Of a DNA stretch of 64,000 nucleotides, positions 22,101 through 31,261 are shown piece by piece. How positions within the stretch are numbered: the first letter of the stretch is position 1; every line of letters begins with the position of its first letter. Source of the DNA: Paraspadella gotoi (Eukaryota; Chaetognatha); NCBI GenBank assembly GCA_051294375.1, contig CM119264.1:13598813-13662812 (forward strand), read 5' to 3'. Under the pieces are notes generated by a model. The model had not been told where the DNA came from, made no database searches, and was given only the letters and a program-made list of their open reading frames with translations. The position numbers were made by a program, and so were the translations under genes.

Positions 22101-25100
22101 ATAAAATGGTCCATACTTGGGCTAGAGCCAAACTTCGTCAATGGGGTGGGTCAGAAGTTTGATTTGGGAACCTTTCCAAATAATATGTGTTTTATTCGTT
22201 TACAACAATTAGTTGAAACAGTACATTCAAAAGGGCATACAGCATTACAGATAAACGCATAAATTGTACAGTTTACAATTCAAAATATAAATATTTAAAT
22301 TAACAGAACGAAAAAAGAAAAAAAAAATCAACAATAAGCTGACAAGATTTTTAGAATATTGTTTCTAGAGGAAAAAAGCTTGGATTCAAAGTTTTTTGAT
22401 CTACAAGCACAAATTTTATAGATATCATTATATCCAAATGAGGACCTTAATGATCGTACACTCTCCCATCTATTCCAACCAAAAATTTTTCTAATGCCAT
22501 TATTTATTGCTACATTTACTTTGGTCATATCTTTTGCAAGATACTCTTTCACTTCACTTCCGTACGTAAGTATTGTGACACAATTGGTGTAGTACAAACG
22601 CATTAAAACTTCTTCTGAGGGTTTATATAAGGAATTAAGGAGACAATTGCTAGAGCGGTAGAAAGAGGATAACTCAGATAATGGGTCAAAGACAAATGCT
22701 TTTTCATTACTAAGATTAAAACCGAGATATTTCCATCGGTCTACGAATTCAATGATATTTCCTTTAATTAGTAAAGAATCTTTGTTGATACAATACTTTT
22801 GTTTGCCAAAATACATTGTTTTTGTTTTCTTAAAATTAAAACTAAAAGCATTGCTACTACTATAGTTAGCACATATATCAATCATTTTTTTCATACCAGA
22901 AATTGTTGGAGATAACAAAGCTATATTGTCAGCGTAAAAAATGCTAGCAGCAAATAAATGATCTATATGGCAACCAAAACCATATTTTCGTAATTGAATT
23001 ATCAAGTCATCAACATAAACTGCCCACAGATAGGGACTTAAAATACCACCCTGACAAACCCCAGAAACAATAGAGAAATAATCTGAAAAGATGTCAGACC
23101 ATCTACACCTACTGCGGAGATTAAGGTACCAGTAAGTAATAAGTCGTAAAAAACATAAGGGAAATTTTCTCTTTATGAGTTTTAGAAATAAACCATAATG
23201 GTTAACCTTGTCAAATCCTTTTGAGCAATCCATGAATGTAGCAAACACCCCAGAACCATTTTGCAAAAAATGATTAACACACGTCTTCATGACAAAAACA
23301 TGACAAATGAAACTTCATACATTTCTGAGAAAACTTTCAATGGACCAAAATTTTCTAAAATGGCAAGAAGCATTAGTAATTAATTTTTTTATATTTATTT
23401 ATAGATAAGAAATGTCAAAAAAAATTTTTTGAATTTTTTATTTTTAAAAGCAGATTCAAATAGCTTATGAAAAGTTAACTACACAAAGTACAATTCTTTT
23501 TTCAATATTTTGATGATAAGTGGGTTTAAATTGAGAAAAACCTTAAAAAATCATCATCATCATCATCATCCGATGATTTTAGCAGTTTTTACTAATTTTT
23601 AGTAATAAAACATCAAGATTTTAAAAAGTTGTAATTATATTTTTTGCTTAACTTTTTAAGCTCTATCAGAATCAATTAAAAAAACGTAAAATATCCCCAA
23701 AAAATTTTTGAAATTAAATAGCAATATAATAATATAAATTAGCGAATTACTCATGGTTCGGAACATTTTTGCAAAAATATATTTTAACACAATAATTAAT
23801 ACCAATAATGGATTAGTTTAATGCTGTTCCCATTAAAATTTGAATTTGGTCGGCTACCGCTACTTGGGCGCTTATTCATGATAATGAATTCAAATTTTTC
23901 AATCTGGTATAGGAGCAATAAGCTTTTATTAACGGACCGCATCATTGGGACACACTGTAGTACTCAATTTTATTGTTCTCTGTTACTATGATTTAGTAAG
24001 TCTGTACGTTAGAGCGTTCAAAGATAACAAAATATAAGCTATTAAATTCCATTCATGATTATTTTACTGTTTAAGGTCAGAAGAATTCGATGGTGATGAC
24101 CATTTTTTTGTGTATAATTTCATCTTTCTTGTCGGAAATATATATATAATTATATATTGATACATCGGTATTATTAAAATTTTATAAAACTTACATGAGC
24201 TTTTGAAATATAAAAATATAGACCTATAAAAATATTTAGGTAAATTTATTTCTAAATTTTATGTTTCATTAAAAGTTATCTATATTTATTATTAATTATG
24301 AGTAAAAATTAAGCTAAAGTTAAAAAATAATAATTTTAAAAAATTGATCCCGGATTCGCATTCCTTGCAAAAAGTAGATGTAAGAAAATATTTTTTATTA
24401 AAATATTGTCGTTAAGGTGGTCAAAATTTAAAAAAAAAAAAATTTTAAGCAAACATAAAATTAAACAACTTTTTGTAAGGAATTCAAATCCGGTTTAAAA
24501 ATTTTAAAATTGTTATTTTTTTTACTTTAGCCTATTTTTTACTACTAATTATTAATAAATATAGCTAACAGGCTGTTAATAAAATATAAAATTTGTAAAT
24601 AAACTTACTAAAATATTTTTATGGGTTTTTATTTTTATATTATATAAGCTAAATATGATTTTTATAAAATTTTAATAATTTGACTTTCTCATACTCTATA
24701 ATGTTTGCGCTATTTTAATAGCACCATATATGCTTCAAAAACCTCTACATAAGATGAAACTATACAAAAGAATGGTTATCATCATCGAATTCTTCAGAGC
24801 TTATTACATTAAAATATTAGGAATTGTTTATTGTTTGCCAATACAACGATTTTTATTGTCATAGTACATGTTTCGACTCTGTTGATTCGAGTCTTCATAA
24901 GCTTCATAAGCTGATGAAGACTCGAATCAACAGAGTCGAATCAACAGAGTCGAAACATGTACTATGACAATAAAAATCGTTGTTTTGGCAAACAATAAAC
25001 AATTCCTAATATTCACTTAGCAACGAAAAGAGAGAAAATAATACAATGTCTACATTAAAATAATAATGAATGGAATTAAATATCTTATATTTTGTTATCT

Positions 25101-26188
25101 TTGAACTCTCTACATTAAAGCGTAGCAAAAATATTAAAATCAAATAGAATCAAAATTCGAATAGTAGATTATGAATAGGCTTGTATCTGTGAACATTGAT
25201 ATATAATTTTTTTTTTAAATTTCTCAATTTTCACATTTTTATGCATAGAAAATGTAAAAAATTTAAAATATATTTTTTTCTTTTTCACATACGCCCATAT
25301 TTATGCATAGTATTTACCATAGAAAATGTTAAAAATTTAAAAAAGATTTTATTTTTCAAAGCAGATTCGAATTCTCTCACGAAAAGTTGATAAAAGGAAA
25401 TATAACTCTTTTTAGAACATTATTTCATTAAGTGGGTCAAAATCCTAAAAAATTATAGTTTACCTATAATTTAATTTTAGTATGAAAAATATAGTTTTTT
25501 ATATATTTTTAGCTTACTTAATAAAATAATTTTTAATTAAGACTTATGTTTTTTTCTATCAACTTTTTATGAGGAAAACGAATCTGCTTCTCAAACTAAA
25601 GAAAAACCTATTTTAAAATTGTGACATTTTCTATGGTAAGTAATATGTAAAAATATGGGCGTATACGAAAATTGAGAAATTAACCCAAAAAAATTATATA
25701 GTATAGTGTTCGTTAGTAAAACACTGTTCATGAACAACTATTCGAATTTTGATCTGCAACTTTCACTATGCCTTACTGTACGTGTTCCGTGGAAACTTTT
25801 CAGTAAGAAGGTGACAGAATTCTGTGCGACGTCTCGCATCGGCTTGTTGCGTTTATCCCCATTGATACTGTGCTACCGCCTCTTTCAAGCGAGTTGTTCC
25901 GCGTTTTCCTTGTTCTAATTAGGGCTTTCCCGAAATACTTCGACCGGTGCTGGCTTTTCTACTGGCGGAGTCCCTCGCAACGGGCCGCCCGTGGCGCATG
26001 GTATGGGCGATCACCCTGGGTTCTACGGAAGCGGAGCTGTCGCTGCGATTGCAACTGCCGGAGCTTCTTCTGGAGCCGCCGGGTCTAGCGGATCTGCCGG
26101 ATATGTTCTGTCCCAAGGTTCCGATATGAATCCCAAGCTTCAGCCGAGCAAAGCGTTCGGCTTTCCTCTCAATGGAGTTGGCATCTAA
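9866..26188 (+). CDS. A1CF/RBM46/RBM47-family RNA-binding protein (3 RRMs + dsRBD), short C-terminal form
   Basis: Fourteen coding exons joined by GT-AG introns give 2046 nt, 681 residues, with every phase matching: 9866-10010, 10086-10282, 10432-10609, 10783-10949, 11687-11861, 12068-12165, 12295-12394, 12869-12995, 13819-13972, 14173-14256, 18901-18999, 20133-20274, 21421-21534, 25923-26188. The protein opens with the family signature [20 protein letters not shown]. Three RRMs follow: about 57-133 (RNP2 VFVGKI, RNP1 RGYAFVMY), 137-218 ([14 protein letters not shown]) and 232-304 (LYVRNL, DYAFVHF). An RG-rich linker near 405-425 precedes the DND1-type double-stranded-RNA-binding fold (about 471-555). 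The dsRBD separates it from hnRNP Q/R. Known vertebrate members bind AU-rich or edited mRNAs and act as cofactors; here that role is inference. Which paralogue it corresponds to cannot be settled, and a pre-duplication orthologue is likely. Confidence 0.95.
10086..10282 (+). CDS. RRM gene coding exon 2 (RRM1)
   Basis: Residues 49-114, containing [27 protein letters not shown] and [11 protein letters not shown]. It ends phase 0 at GTCAAG|GTACTT. Confidence 0.95.
10432..10609 (+). CDS. RRM gene coding exon 3 (end RRM1, start RRM2)
   Basis: Residues 115-173: [16 protein letters not shown] completes RRM1, and [18 protein letters not shown] opens RRM2. The conserved [15 protein letters not shown] follows, ending phase 1. 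Confidence 0.95.
10783..10949 (+). CDS. RRM gene coding exon 4 (RRM2)
   Basis: Residues 174-229: [20 protein letters not shown] is nearly invariant in the family, followed by [15 protein letters not shown] and the EEIM linker. Donor ACT|GTAAGT. Confidence 0.95.
11687..11861 (+). CDS. RRM gene coding exon 5 (RRM3)
   Basis: Residues 230-287: [18 protein letters not shown], then [16 protein letters not shown]. It ends phase 1 within the MSNG loop at AACG|GTTTGT. Confidence 0.95.
12068..12165 (+). CDS. RRM gene coding exon 6 (end of RRM3)
   Basis: Residues 288-320: [19 protein letters not shown] closes RRM3. A Ser-rich tail ends at TTATCG|GTAAAA in phase 0. Confidence 0.92.
12295..12394 (+). 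CDS. RRM gene coding exon 7 (linker)
   Basis: Residues 321-353 ([16 protein letters not shown], then [11 protein letters not shown]). The acceptor at TTCAG (12294) keeps phase 0. The nearer TTTAG at about 12275 would shift the frame, so it is not used in this model. Confidence 0.85.
12869..12995 (+). CDS. RRM gene coding exon 8 (Ala-rich linker)
   Basis: Residues 354-395 with a run of six alanines ([11 protein letters not shown]). It ends phase 2 at AGCAG|GTGAGT. Bases 12907-12977 are the ones duplicated at 1-71. Confidence 0.9.
13819..13972 (+). CDS. RRM gene coding exon 9 (RG-rich linker)
   Basis: Residues 396-447, including [17 protein letters not shown], a short arginine-glycine segment of the type often methylated and found in RNA-binding linkers. 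It then reads PGRRRTPSE and meets a GTAAGA donor. Confidence 0.92.
14147..14170 (+). repeat. (TC)n microsatellite acting as polypyrimidine tract
   Basis: About twelve TC repeats run directly into TTAG|ACC of coding exon 10. Confidence 0.85.
14173..14256 (+). CDS. RRM gene coding exon 10
   Basis: Residues 448-475 ([25 protein letters not shown]). The acceptor's pyrimidine tract is a (TC) microsatellite at 14147-14170. The final TPAQ joins directly to LEELCQ of the dsRBD. Confidence 0.9.
14257..15732. other. Start of the 4.6-kb intron
   Basis: AT-rich intron with short chance open frames. Bases 15540-15622 share GCGTTCTAAATTATAGATCG and GTATGAAGCTGAAAATTTA with 35805-35885, marking a dispersed repeat. 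Confidence 0.6.
16052..16835. mobile_element. Inverted-pair hammerhead repeat, copy A
   Basis: Arms of about 170 bp at 16052-16220 and 16680-16835 are inverted copies. Each contains CTGATGAAGACTCT...GAGT(C/T)GAAACATGT, on the minus strand at left and the plus strand at right, followed outward by AATAATAAAACAATTCG. The interior has GA then TC microsatellites and a spacer (CTGACCACTGTCCTTTG, TTCTTTGTTGGAAACTC) also found at 28.6 kb. Confidence 0.75.
16748..16800 (+). ncRNA. Hammerhead-like ribozyme motif (copy A, right arm)
   Basis: CUGAUGA is followed by a stem GACUC/GAGUU, then GAAAC and the self-complementary ACAUGU with A at the cleavage position. Flanking stem I pairs U-A, U-A, A-U, U-A with mismatches. 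An extra A stands between CUGAUGA and the stem in every copy, unlike the textbook minimal core. Confidence 0.55.
17310..17760. repeat. Dispersed repeat also at about 36000-36620
   Basis: Shares TC tracts, the AAACGAG..CTGCAGC region and the GTATTAAAGTTTGTC...GCGATTGCGA region with sequence at 36.0-36.6 kb in the same order. No coding capacity is seen. Confidence 0.45.
18901..18999 (+). CDS. RRM gene coding exon 11 (dsRBD first half)
   Basis: Residues 476-508: [20 protein letters not shown] then DEDLFLYK, the start of the DND1-type double-stranded-RNA-binding domain shared by A1CF, RBM46, RBM47 and DND1. It follows a 4.6-kb intron. Confidence 0.95.
19112..19153 (+). repeat. (TC)n microsatellite
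   Basis: About 21 TC units in the intron between the two dsRBD exons. Confidence 0.9.
20133..20274 (+). CDS. RRM gene coding exon 12 (dsRBD second half)
   Basis: Residues 509-555: [20 protein letters not shown] then [18 protein letters not shown], the last strand and helix of the dsRBD. It ends phase 1 at GCTG|GTAAGT. Confidence 0.95.
20345..21235. mobile_element. Nested palindromic repeat in the intron after the dsRBD
   Basis: The outer arms share GCCTCCAGAGCGTATT (inverted, about 20387-20402 and 21185-21200). An inner pair, TCCGAATTATTAAATGATC, lies at 20942 and inverted at about 20802-20820. Telomere-like TTAAGGTTAAG words fill 20560-20680. It looks like one foldback nested in another, with no coding capacity. 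Confidence 0.6.
21421..21534 (+). CDS. RRM gene coding exon 13
   Basis: Residues 556-593, a Ser/Ala/Gly-containing tail ending SVNISPIGT in phase 1 at ACCG|GTATAT. It can join in frame either to 25923 or to 28317. Confidence 0.9.
22328..23290 (-). pseudogene. LINE reverse transcriptase, 5'-truncated and catalytically altered
   Basis: A 320-residue open frame on the minus strand shows ordered reverse-transcriptase motifs of a non-LTR retrotransposon: [16 protein letters not shown] (motif A), [20 protein letters not shown] (motif B) and [12 protein letters not shown] (motif C). [10 protein letters not shown] and a C-terminal segment typical of LINE ORF2 follow. The catalytic YADD is YADN, so the copy should be inactive. 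There is no endonuclease and no upstream frame; it starts abruptly near 23290, as usual for 5'-truncated LINE insertions. The style of motif B and C resembles the CR1/Rex1 side of LINEs, but I cannot fix the clade. It lies inside the RRM gene's intron in antisense orientation. Confidence 0.85.
24005..25112. mobile_element. Palindromic element interrupted by a hammerhead repeat
   Basis: TTCAAAGATAACAAAATATA near 24018 and its complement near 25080-25105 are the outer arms. AGAAGAATTCGATG (24073) pairs with CATCGAATTCTTC (24783), and the inner arms around 24180-24370 and 24470-24690 also pair. The right arm is interrupted by the 190-bp hammerhead palindrome at 24821-25009. Confidence 0.6.
24821..25009. 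mobile_element. Inverted-pair hammerhead repeat, copy B (near-perfect palindrome)
   Basis: The two arms are almost identical inverted copies of AATTGTTTATTGTTTGCCA...TGTTTCGACTCTGTTGATTC. They meet at a 15-base centre containing AAGCTTCATAAGC. The right arm has an extra 13-bp duplication (TCAACAGAGTCGA) within the stem II loop region. The core is CUGAUGA-A-GACUC...GAGUC-GAAAC-AUGU-A. Stem I UCAUAAG/CUAUGA pairs six base pairs with one bulge. Confidence 0.75.
25108..25785. mobile_element. Foldback element upstream of the short terminal exon
   Basis: TACATTAAAGCGTAGCAAAA at the left and, inverted, TTTCACTATGCCTTACTGTA at the right. Inner arms CAAAATTCGAATAG and CTATTCGAATTTTG pair, as do AAGTGGGTCAAAA and ACTTAATAAAA segments around the centre near 25455. 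It has the same organisation and sequence as 29416-30040, so it is one family. It ends about 138 bp before coding exon 25923. Confidence 0.7.
25923..26188 (+). CDS. RRM gene terminal exon, short form
   Basis: Residues 594-681, Gly/Ala/Ser-rich ([20 protein letters not shown]), ending [10 protein letters not shown] and TAA. An AATAAA lies at 26403-26408, about 215 bases after the stop. Internal GT sites in phase 1 (26001, CATG|GTATGG; 26118, CAAG|GTTCCG) could also let the exon be used internally and spliced to 28317. Confidence 0.9.
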
Positions 26189-26402
26189 AATTTCGGTTTC
26201 TCTTAATCCTTTTAAACTTAAAAGTAGCGAAGCTGGTATCGATTTTACTGCGACGTTGATAGCAAGTTTACGCGGTTAGATTTCATTTCCGATGAGGATT
26301 GAATTCACTGAAGGAGAACGTCGGTTTTTGATAGTCTTTAACTCCCCCTTTGATTCTTCATTTTCTCGGGTGTGTGTTTTCGTTTTTACCATAAAAAAGT
26401 GA

Positions 26403-26408
26403 AATAAA
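26403..26408 (+). terminator. Poly(A) signal for the short form
   Basis: Canonical AATAAA downstream of the 26188 stop, followed by T-rich DNA. Confidence 0.6.
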
Positions 26409-28316
26409 TTGAAATATGCGTGAATCGGTTATTTTTTTTTCGCCTACCGCTTGTATGATGATATGATTTTATTCTTCATCGCACTTATAAACTTTTATCA
26501 ATTCTTTTTCAGTTTATTTTCTACTTTTCATTCCAAATGATGGATTCCAAATATAAGATTTAATGCATTTTAAAATCAGATGTATTCGAAGCTTACACCA
26601 TACACACACACACACCATTTTCCTTATTTTTTTTCCTAAATATTATCGTTTTTATTTGACGCAAAAAGAGCGTGATTCGAATCAGATTAGTTTTCTTCTC
26701 TTTCCTATTTTAACAAATCAATAGTTTCAAATATGTTGTATCTTAATTCGTGATTACAAATATTAGACTTGCACAAAAGTCCTACTGATTTTCAAACGAA
26801 AAAGCTTAAACTAATCATTTTGTGAACAATAATCATGACCATTTCTTCAAAAACACATTTATACGTTTTATCTAAATAGATAAGTTGGAAATGCAACTTG
26901 AGTGCTTTCACGATCATGCCTTTTTGTTATTCCCTCTGATACAAAGGAAACAAATCAATTCACTTTCCTGCATTTTTTGATCAATATCTCAGTTTAATGA
27001 TTGTTACTTTATTAATCACGGTTTAGTATTTCTGTAACGAAACCAAGCCTTCATTAAGTTTGTAGACGGCTGACCGCTCTCTGTAACTGTAGCATTGGTT
27101 AATTATCTGGTAATTACTGTTTTTATCATAATATATTATTAGTTTCAAGTGATGTCGAAGTTTGAAAAAAAAATGTTAAAAATACGAGACTTGCCTCGTT
27201 AATGAAAAAATATTTTTTCTCGATATAATAATATTCGAATTCACTGAAACATATTGATAGCAACTAAGTTACAGAGAGACGTCATTATTATTACCAAGTG
27301 ACGAACGGGGGTTAATCTGTTAAATTGAAGAATACTAATAACTATAGTTTCATTACAGTAACTTTTAACCTTATTTCGCACTTGCGACTTAGCCGAGATC
27401 TATGGTATGGGTCAAATCATTGATAAAAAACTAAAAAAAATTTAGTGGTATAATTAGTTATATAATTTTTTAGTTATAAATTAAGTTTTTTTGATTATTA
27501 TTAATTAAATGTTACTCTTTCTAATTGTATTGGCACTGGTCATTATCGTTATGCAAGTCAATTTCAAATTTGAAATTGTATGGCTCAGTTTATTTAGTAA
27601 ATTGTAGATGTAGTGCATGTTAGCAAAATACAATAATTCTGTTCGTCTGTTAGTATAGTCGTTTTTTATTTTTTAGTTAGCTATCTTTACGACTTGTGCA
27701 TAAAGAATTGCATGCAGTGCGTTTTTCTCCTAAATCAAAAAAGACGGACTTGTCTCGTTTCGTTCACCTTTGATCGACTATTATTATGTTAATTCATATC
27801 ACGCCCTTAAAAAATTAGATTTTTTCTATTAAAATTTTTTTTCTCGTATGGCGTGTATACTTTAGCCTTGATTTTGTTGAAAATCGGAATATAATATTTT
27901 TCTTGTAATGTTGTATTTTTCTTTGAGTTTGAGAATCGACTTTGAGTGAAATCGCGAGCAGTAGGTGCCCCATATAGTGGACCAAGGGTAAGCAAATAAA
28001 AATTCTTATTTGCTAGTCGGTTATTCTATTTGAGAACAGATCATTTCCTATGATATAGCCTTCTGCCACTGGGCGGATAAATGCGGAAGAATGATTTTTA
28101 ATATTTTCTTCACGGTTTTAAGTCGTGTAGTCTCAGGTCAGGATATCATTTGGGTGAGTTAAAGAGCTACGTTTGTCGATCCTTATTCTTAACTTCGTCA
28201 TGGCGTCAACTATCGGACATATTATGGAGTTTTTGTAGAAACAACGGTTTTATAACTTCCTCTCTTGATTGAGCTTAGTTATCCTAAAATTTTAAATCCC
28301 ACGTTTTATTTCTTAG
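26409..28316. other. Intron of the long form, no element recognised
   Basis: AT-rich sequence with a short (AC) run near 26604. Many short open frames carry nothing recognisable. Confidence 0.6.
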
Positions 28317-28369
28317 TCGTTCAGCAATTTGCGCTTCAAACGCAAGCTTATCCCGCACAACTTCAACAG
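28317..28369 (+). CDS. RRM gene alternative exon 14b (Gln-rich)
   Basis: The acceptor TTTATTTCTTAG|TC accepts phase 1 from 21534 (or from alternative donors in 25923-26117). It encodes VVQQFALQTQAYPAQLQQ, ending phase 0 at CAACAG|GTAATA. The Gln-rich content and exact phase match to both neighbours support a real exon. Confidence 0.75.
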
Positions 28370-28450
28370 GTAATAATGCGACAATCTTTGTTACTATTAT
28401 TCATTTAGTTTACTGATTCATTTATCTTTGTTGTACATTTCAAAATGTAA

Positions 28451-28454
<4 letters not shown>

Positions 28455-28541
<87 letters not shown>
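28455..28541 (+). repeat. (TC)~43 microsatellite in hammerhead repeat copy C
   Basis: Pure TC run followed by the spacer CTGACCACTGTCCTTTC and a second short TC run at about 28645-28668. The same order is seen in copy A at 16.56-16.71 kb. Confidence 0.9.
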
Positions 28542-28545
<4 letters not shown>

Positions 28546-28734
28546 CACCATTTCAAAAATCAACTTATTTCCCCTTTTTCCTGTCTTTACCTTCACCTGT
28601 CCTGAAATCTGACCACTGTCCTTTCTCAATTCTTTGTTGGAATCTCTCTCTCTCTCTCTCATCTCTCTCTCACACTCACACTCACTCACTCTCTATCCCC
28701 AACTTTATGATTATGATTGTGAAAATTACAACTG

Positions 28735-28812
28735 TCAAATGCTGATGAAGACTCGAAAAACAAGAGTCGAAACATGTCCAATACTCTGTAATAAAAATCG
28801 TTGTAAAAAATA
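28735..28812 (+). ncRNA. Hammerhead-like ribozyme motif, copy C
   Basis: GCTGATGAAGACTCG...AGAGTCGAAACATGTCC followed by AATAAAAATCGTTG. Stem II is GACUC/GAGUC, the cleavage-site base is C, and the first stem I pairs are C-G and A-U. Only the right-hand arm is present here, so this copy is single and preceded by the TC tract. Confidence 0.6.
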
Positions 28813-29214
28813 CTAAAAACTCTCGTTTTCGAATCTGCTGACAATCTGATATAATTATATGAACAATTGCAAGATTACTTGTTTTACTAAATTAGACATT
28901 ACAATTTTAAAATGTAAACATATTAAAAATTTTACTATATAATAGATTTAATTATTTTCTTTATATAGAGTATATTCTTTTATAATGTAATGGGGAGAGA
29001 GATATTAGTGGACTTCTGATATATAATATTATATTCTTATATATAATTATTATTTGTTTATTATTATTATTATTTGTTTCATCATAGCCACGTCAAATAC
29101 ATCCTTGCCCATCCTTGCTCATGACGAGTGAGAATTTAGTTAGATCGCTCATTAGTAGATTTGCCACAGCTCTTCGTTCTATAATAATAACTATAATAAT
29201 TGCAATAATTAGCT

Positions 29215-29350
29215 CCCTCGGTAGAATTGGAACGGGTCCTGGGCATGGAACCGTTCTTGGTGGTTTTCTACGCCATCCTCACGCTTCCAGTAGGTTAGGC
29301 GCCCGGTTGGGATTAATTGACCCAGTACCCAGTTGTCATGTAGCTGTAAT
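29215..29350 (-). repeat. Possible tRNA-derived SINE
   Basis: On the minus strand, GATGGCGTAGAAAACCACC resembles an A box and ACGGTTCCATGCCCAGGACC a B box at suitable spacing. A similar segment, TGGTTCCAAGCCCAGGGACC, lies at about 48450 on the minus strand. No cloverleaf can be drawn for a functional tRNA. Confidence 0.4.
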
Positions 29351-29415
29351 GTACCGACGGAATAACTCCCTTTGTCTTAATTGATTGACGAATAATCGTC
29401 AAGTTTCGTCTTTTC

Positions 29416-30040
29416 GTACCTACATTAAGGCGTAGTAAAATTCCTAAGTTTAACTTTAATTAAAATTCTAAAAGTAAGGAACGAACAATATTATACTTAT
29501 GAACATTTATGTATAAAAAAAATTATATAAAATTTTACAATTTACGCAGTAGGCCATATTTATACTCGTACTAAACCAATAAATGTTAAAATTTCAAAAC
29601 AGTTTTTTCTAAGATTTTTTTGCAGATTTGTGTTCGTCATAAAAAGTTGACAAAAAGAAATAATACTCTTTTTGAAAAATTCCTTCATTAAGTGGGTCAA
29701 AAATTAGAAAAAGCTAAATTTTAAGCTGAAAATTAACTTTTTATATATTAAATATAGTTTTTTTAATTTTTACCCACTTAATGAAAGAATTTTTAAAAAT
29801 GATTTGTTTTCTTTTATCAACTTTTGAGAGGAATTCAAATCTGCAATCAAAATTAAGATTAGCCTATTTTAAAATTTTTCGATTTTATAAGGATAGTACT
29901 ATATATAAATATAGCTACTGCGAAAATTAAAAAACATAAAATTAATTTTTTTTACAAATTAATGTTCACTGATGGTATGTTGTTCATAATTGACTTTTAG
30001 AATTTTCGTATGTAACTTTCACTAAGCCTTAACCTACATA
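29416..30040. mobile_element. Foldback element just upstream of exon 30072
   Basis: CCTACATTAAGGCGTAGTAA at the left and inverted CTTTCACTAAGCCTTAACC at the right. Internal segments such as AAGTGGGTCAAAAAT/ACCCACTTAATGA form the centre. It is a sister copy of 25108-25785. Its right end lies about 32 bp before the exon, so part of the branch-point region may derive from or abut the element. Confidence 0.7.
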
Positions 30041-30071
30041 TATTCTCATTGAGGTTTATTTGTCTTGACAG

Positions 30072-30189
30072 ATGTCATCGAACGACTATTATGCTGCAGT
30101 GGCAGCCGCTGCTTATCAACAACAGGCTCTTGTTCAAGCTCAACAGGCAGCAATGGCGCTACAGTTGCAAGCCGTCGCTTCTGCCACAG
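30072..30189 (+). CDS. RRM gene alternative exon 15b (Ala/Gln-rich)
   Basis: The acceptor TTGTCTTGACAG leads into MSSNDYYAAVAAAAYQQQAL then VQAQQAAMALQLQAVASAT. It ends phase 1 at ACAG|GTGGTT. The composition resembles the Ala/Gln-rich tails of RBM47-type proteins. It begins with an ATG, but phase 0 from 28369 makes it an internal exon. Confidence 0.8.
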
Positions 30190-30499
30190 GTGGTTTGTGA
30201 TACTTTTCATTGAGAAGCGATTGTGAAATAATGGAATTCTTATTAATTGTTAATCGCTTTATGGATTTATTTACCCCCTGAAATTGTGCTTTTTTCTTCT
30301 TACAAAGAAGATTTGTTTATTTGTTTTATTATGAGCATTTTCCCTTTACTTTTTATAAAAATTTGTTTTTCTATCAGCACCCTCTAGATCTTCACTTGCA
30401 CCTGCTCTTACAAAAAAATAGCAATTTTTTATATATTTTAATCTTAATAAATCAGATGGTTGTACAAACAATAGCATTTTTAAAAACAAAATATTAAAC

Positions 30500-31045
30500 A
30501 GTGGCTGCGCTAATATATTGATAGGGAAGCCAGGTACTCTGGGAGTGAATAAACGAGACTGTGAGAGAGTCTTGATTGAAAGCTTGCAGGGACCTGCTAT
30601 ATCATTATCTTGTAAGAGTGATGGAGGCCTTAAACCACCAAAGCCTGTCCATTGTCCAAAGTCGGGGGCATTTATTAAATGAATGGATAATTTTATATTG
30701 GTTGTACCAATTTCATATGTAAATCACTTTCTAAGGCTGAACTGTTACTGCGGCACTAATAATATTTTGGTATTTGTAAAAATATTTTATAAATCAAAAT
30801 AATATTTTTATTTTGATATATGATTAAAATTATTTGATAAAAACATTGAATAAGAAATAGAATAAGATAAAATAGATATAATTTTTTTGAATATTCTTTT
30901 ATCTTATAAATTTTTTTTTAGAGATATTTTTTTATCAGAGAATTTTAATCATATATTAAAATAAAAGTAATATATAATTATTAACAGTTCAGTTTAAGAC
31001 CTTGAAAGCAATTGACATGTATTGGCGCAGCCACTGGTTATACTT
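30500..31045. repeat. Inverted-repeat element in the last intron
   Basis: AGTGGCTGCGCTAATATATT (30515) is matched by an inverted GTATTGGCGCAGCCACT near 31020-31036. The interior has a less AT-rich patch and a second AT-rich inverted region around 30770-30980. It is possibly another short foldback element. Confidence 0.5.
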
Positions 31046-31261
31046 ATTAATAGAAAAGCAGTCAAATTTTTTCGTAAAAACTGGAAGAGACTTCGTGAAT
31101 CCGTCCTATACATTTCGATTGGATTATAATTTATACATACGAGAAGATTTGACCCGTTAAGAAAAGTCTGAATTACAATAAATGAAGAACAATAAACGTT
31201 AATACAATCATACTTCGTAATTAGGGGTTTCGACCTTAAAATAAATCTTCCACTCTCGAAG

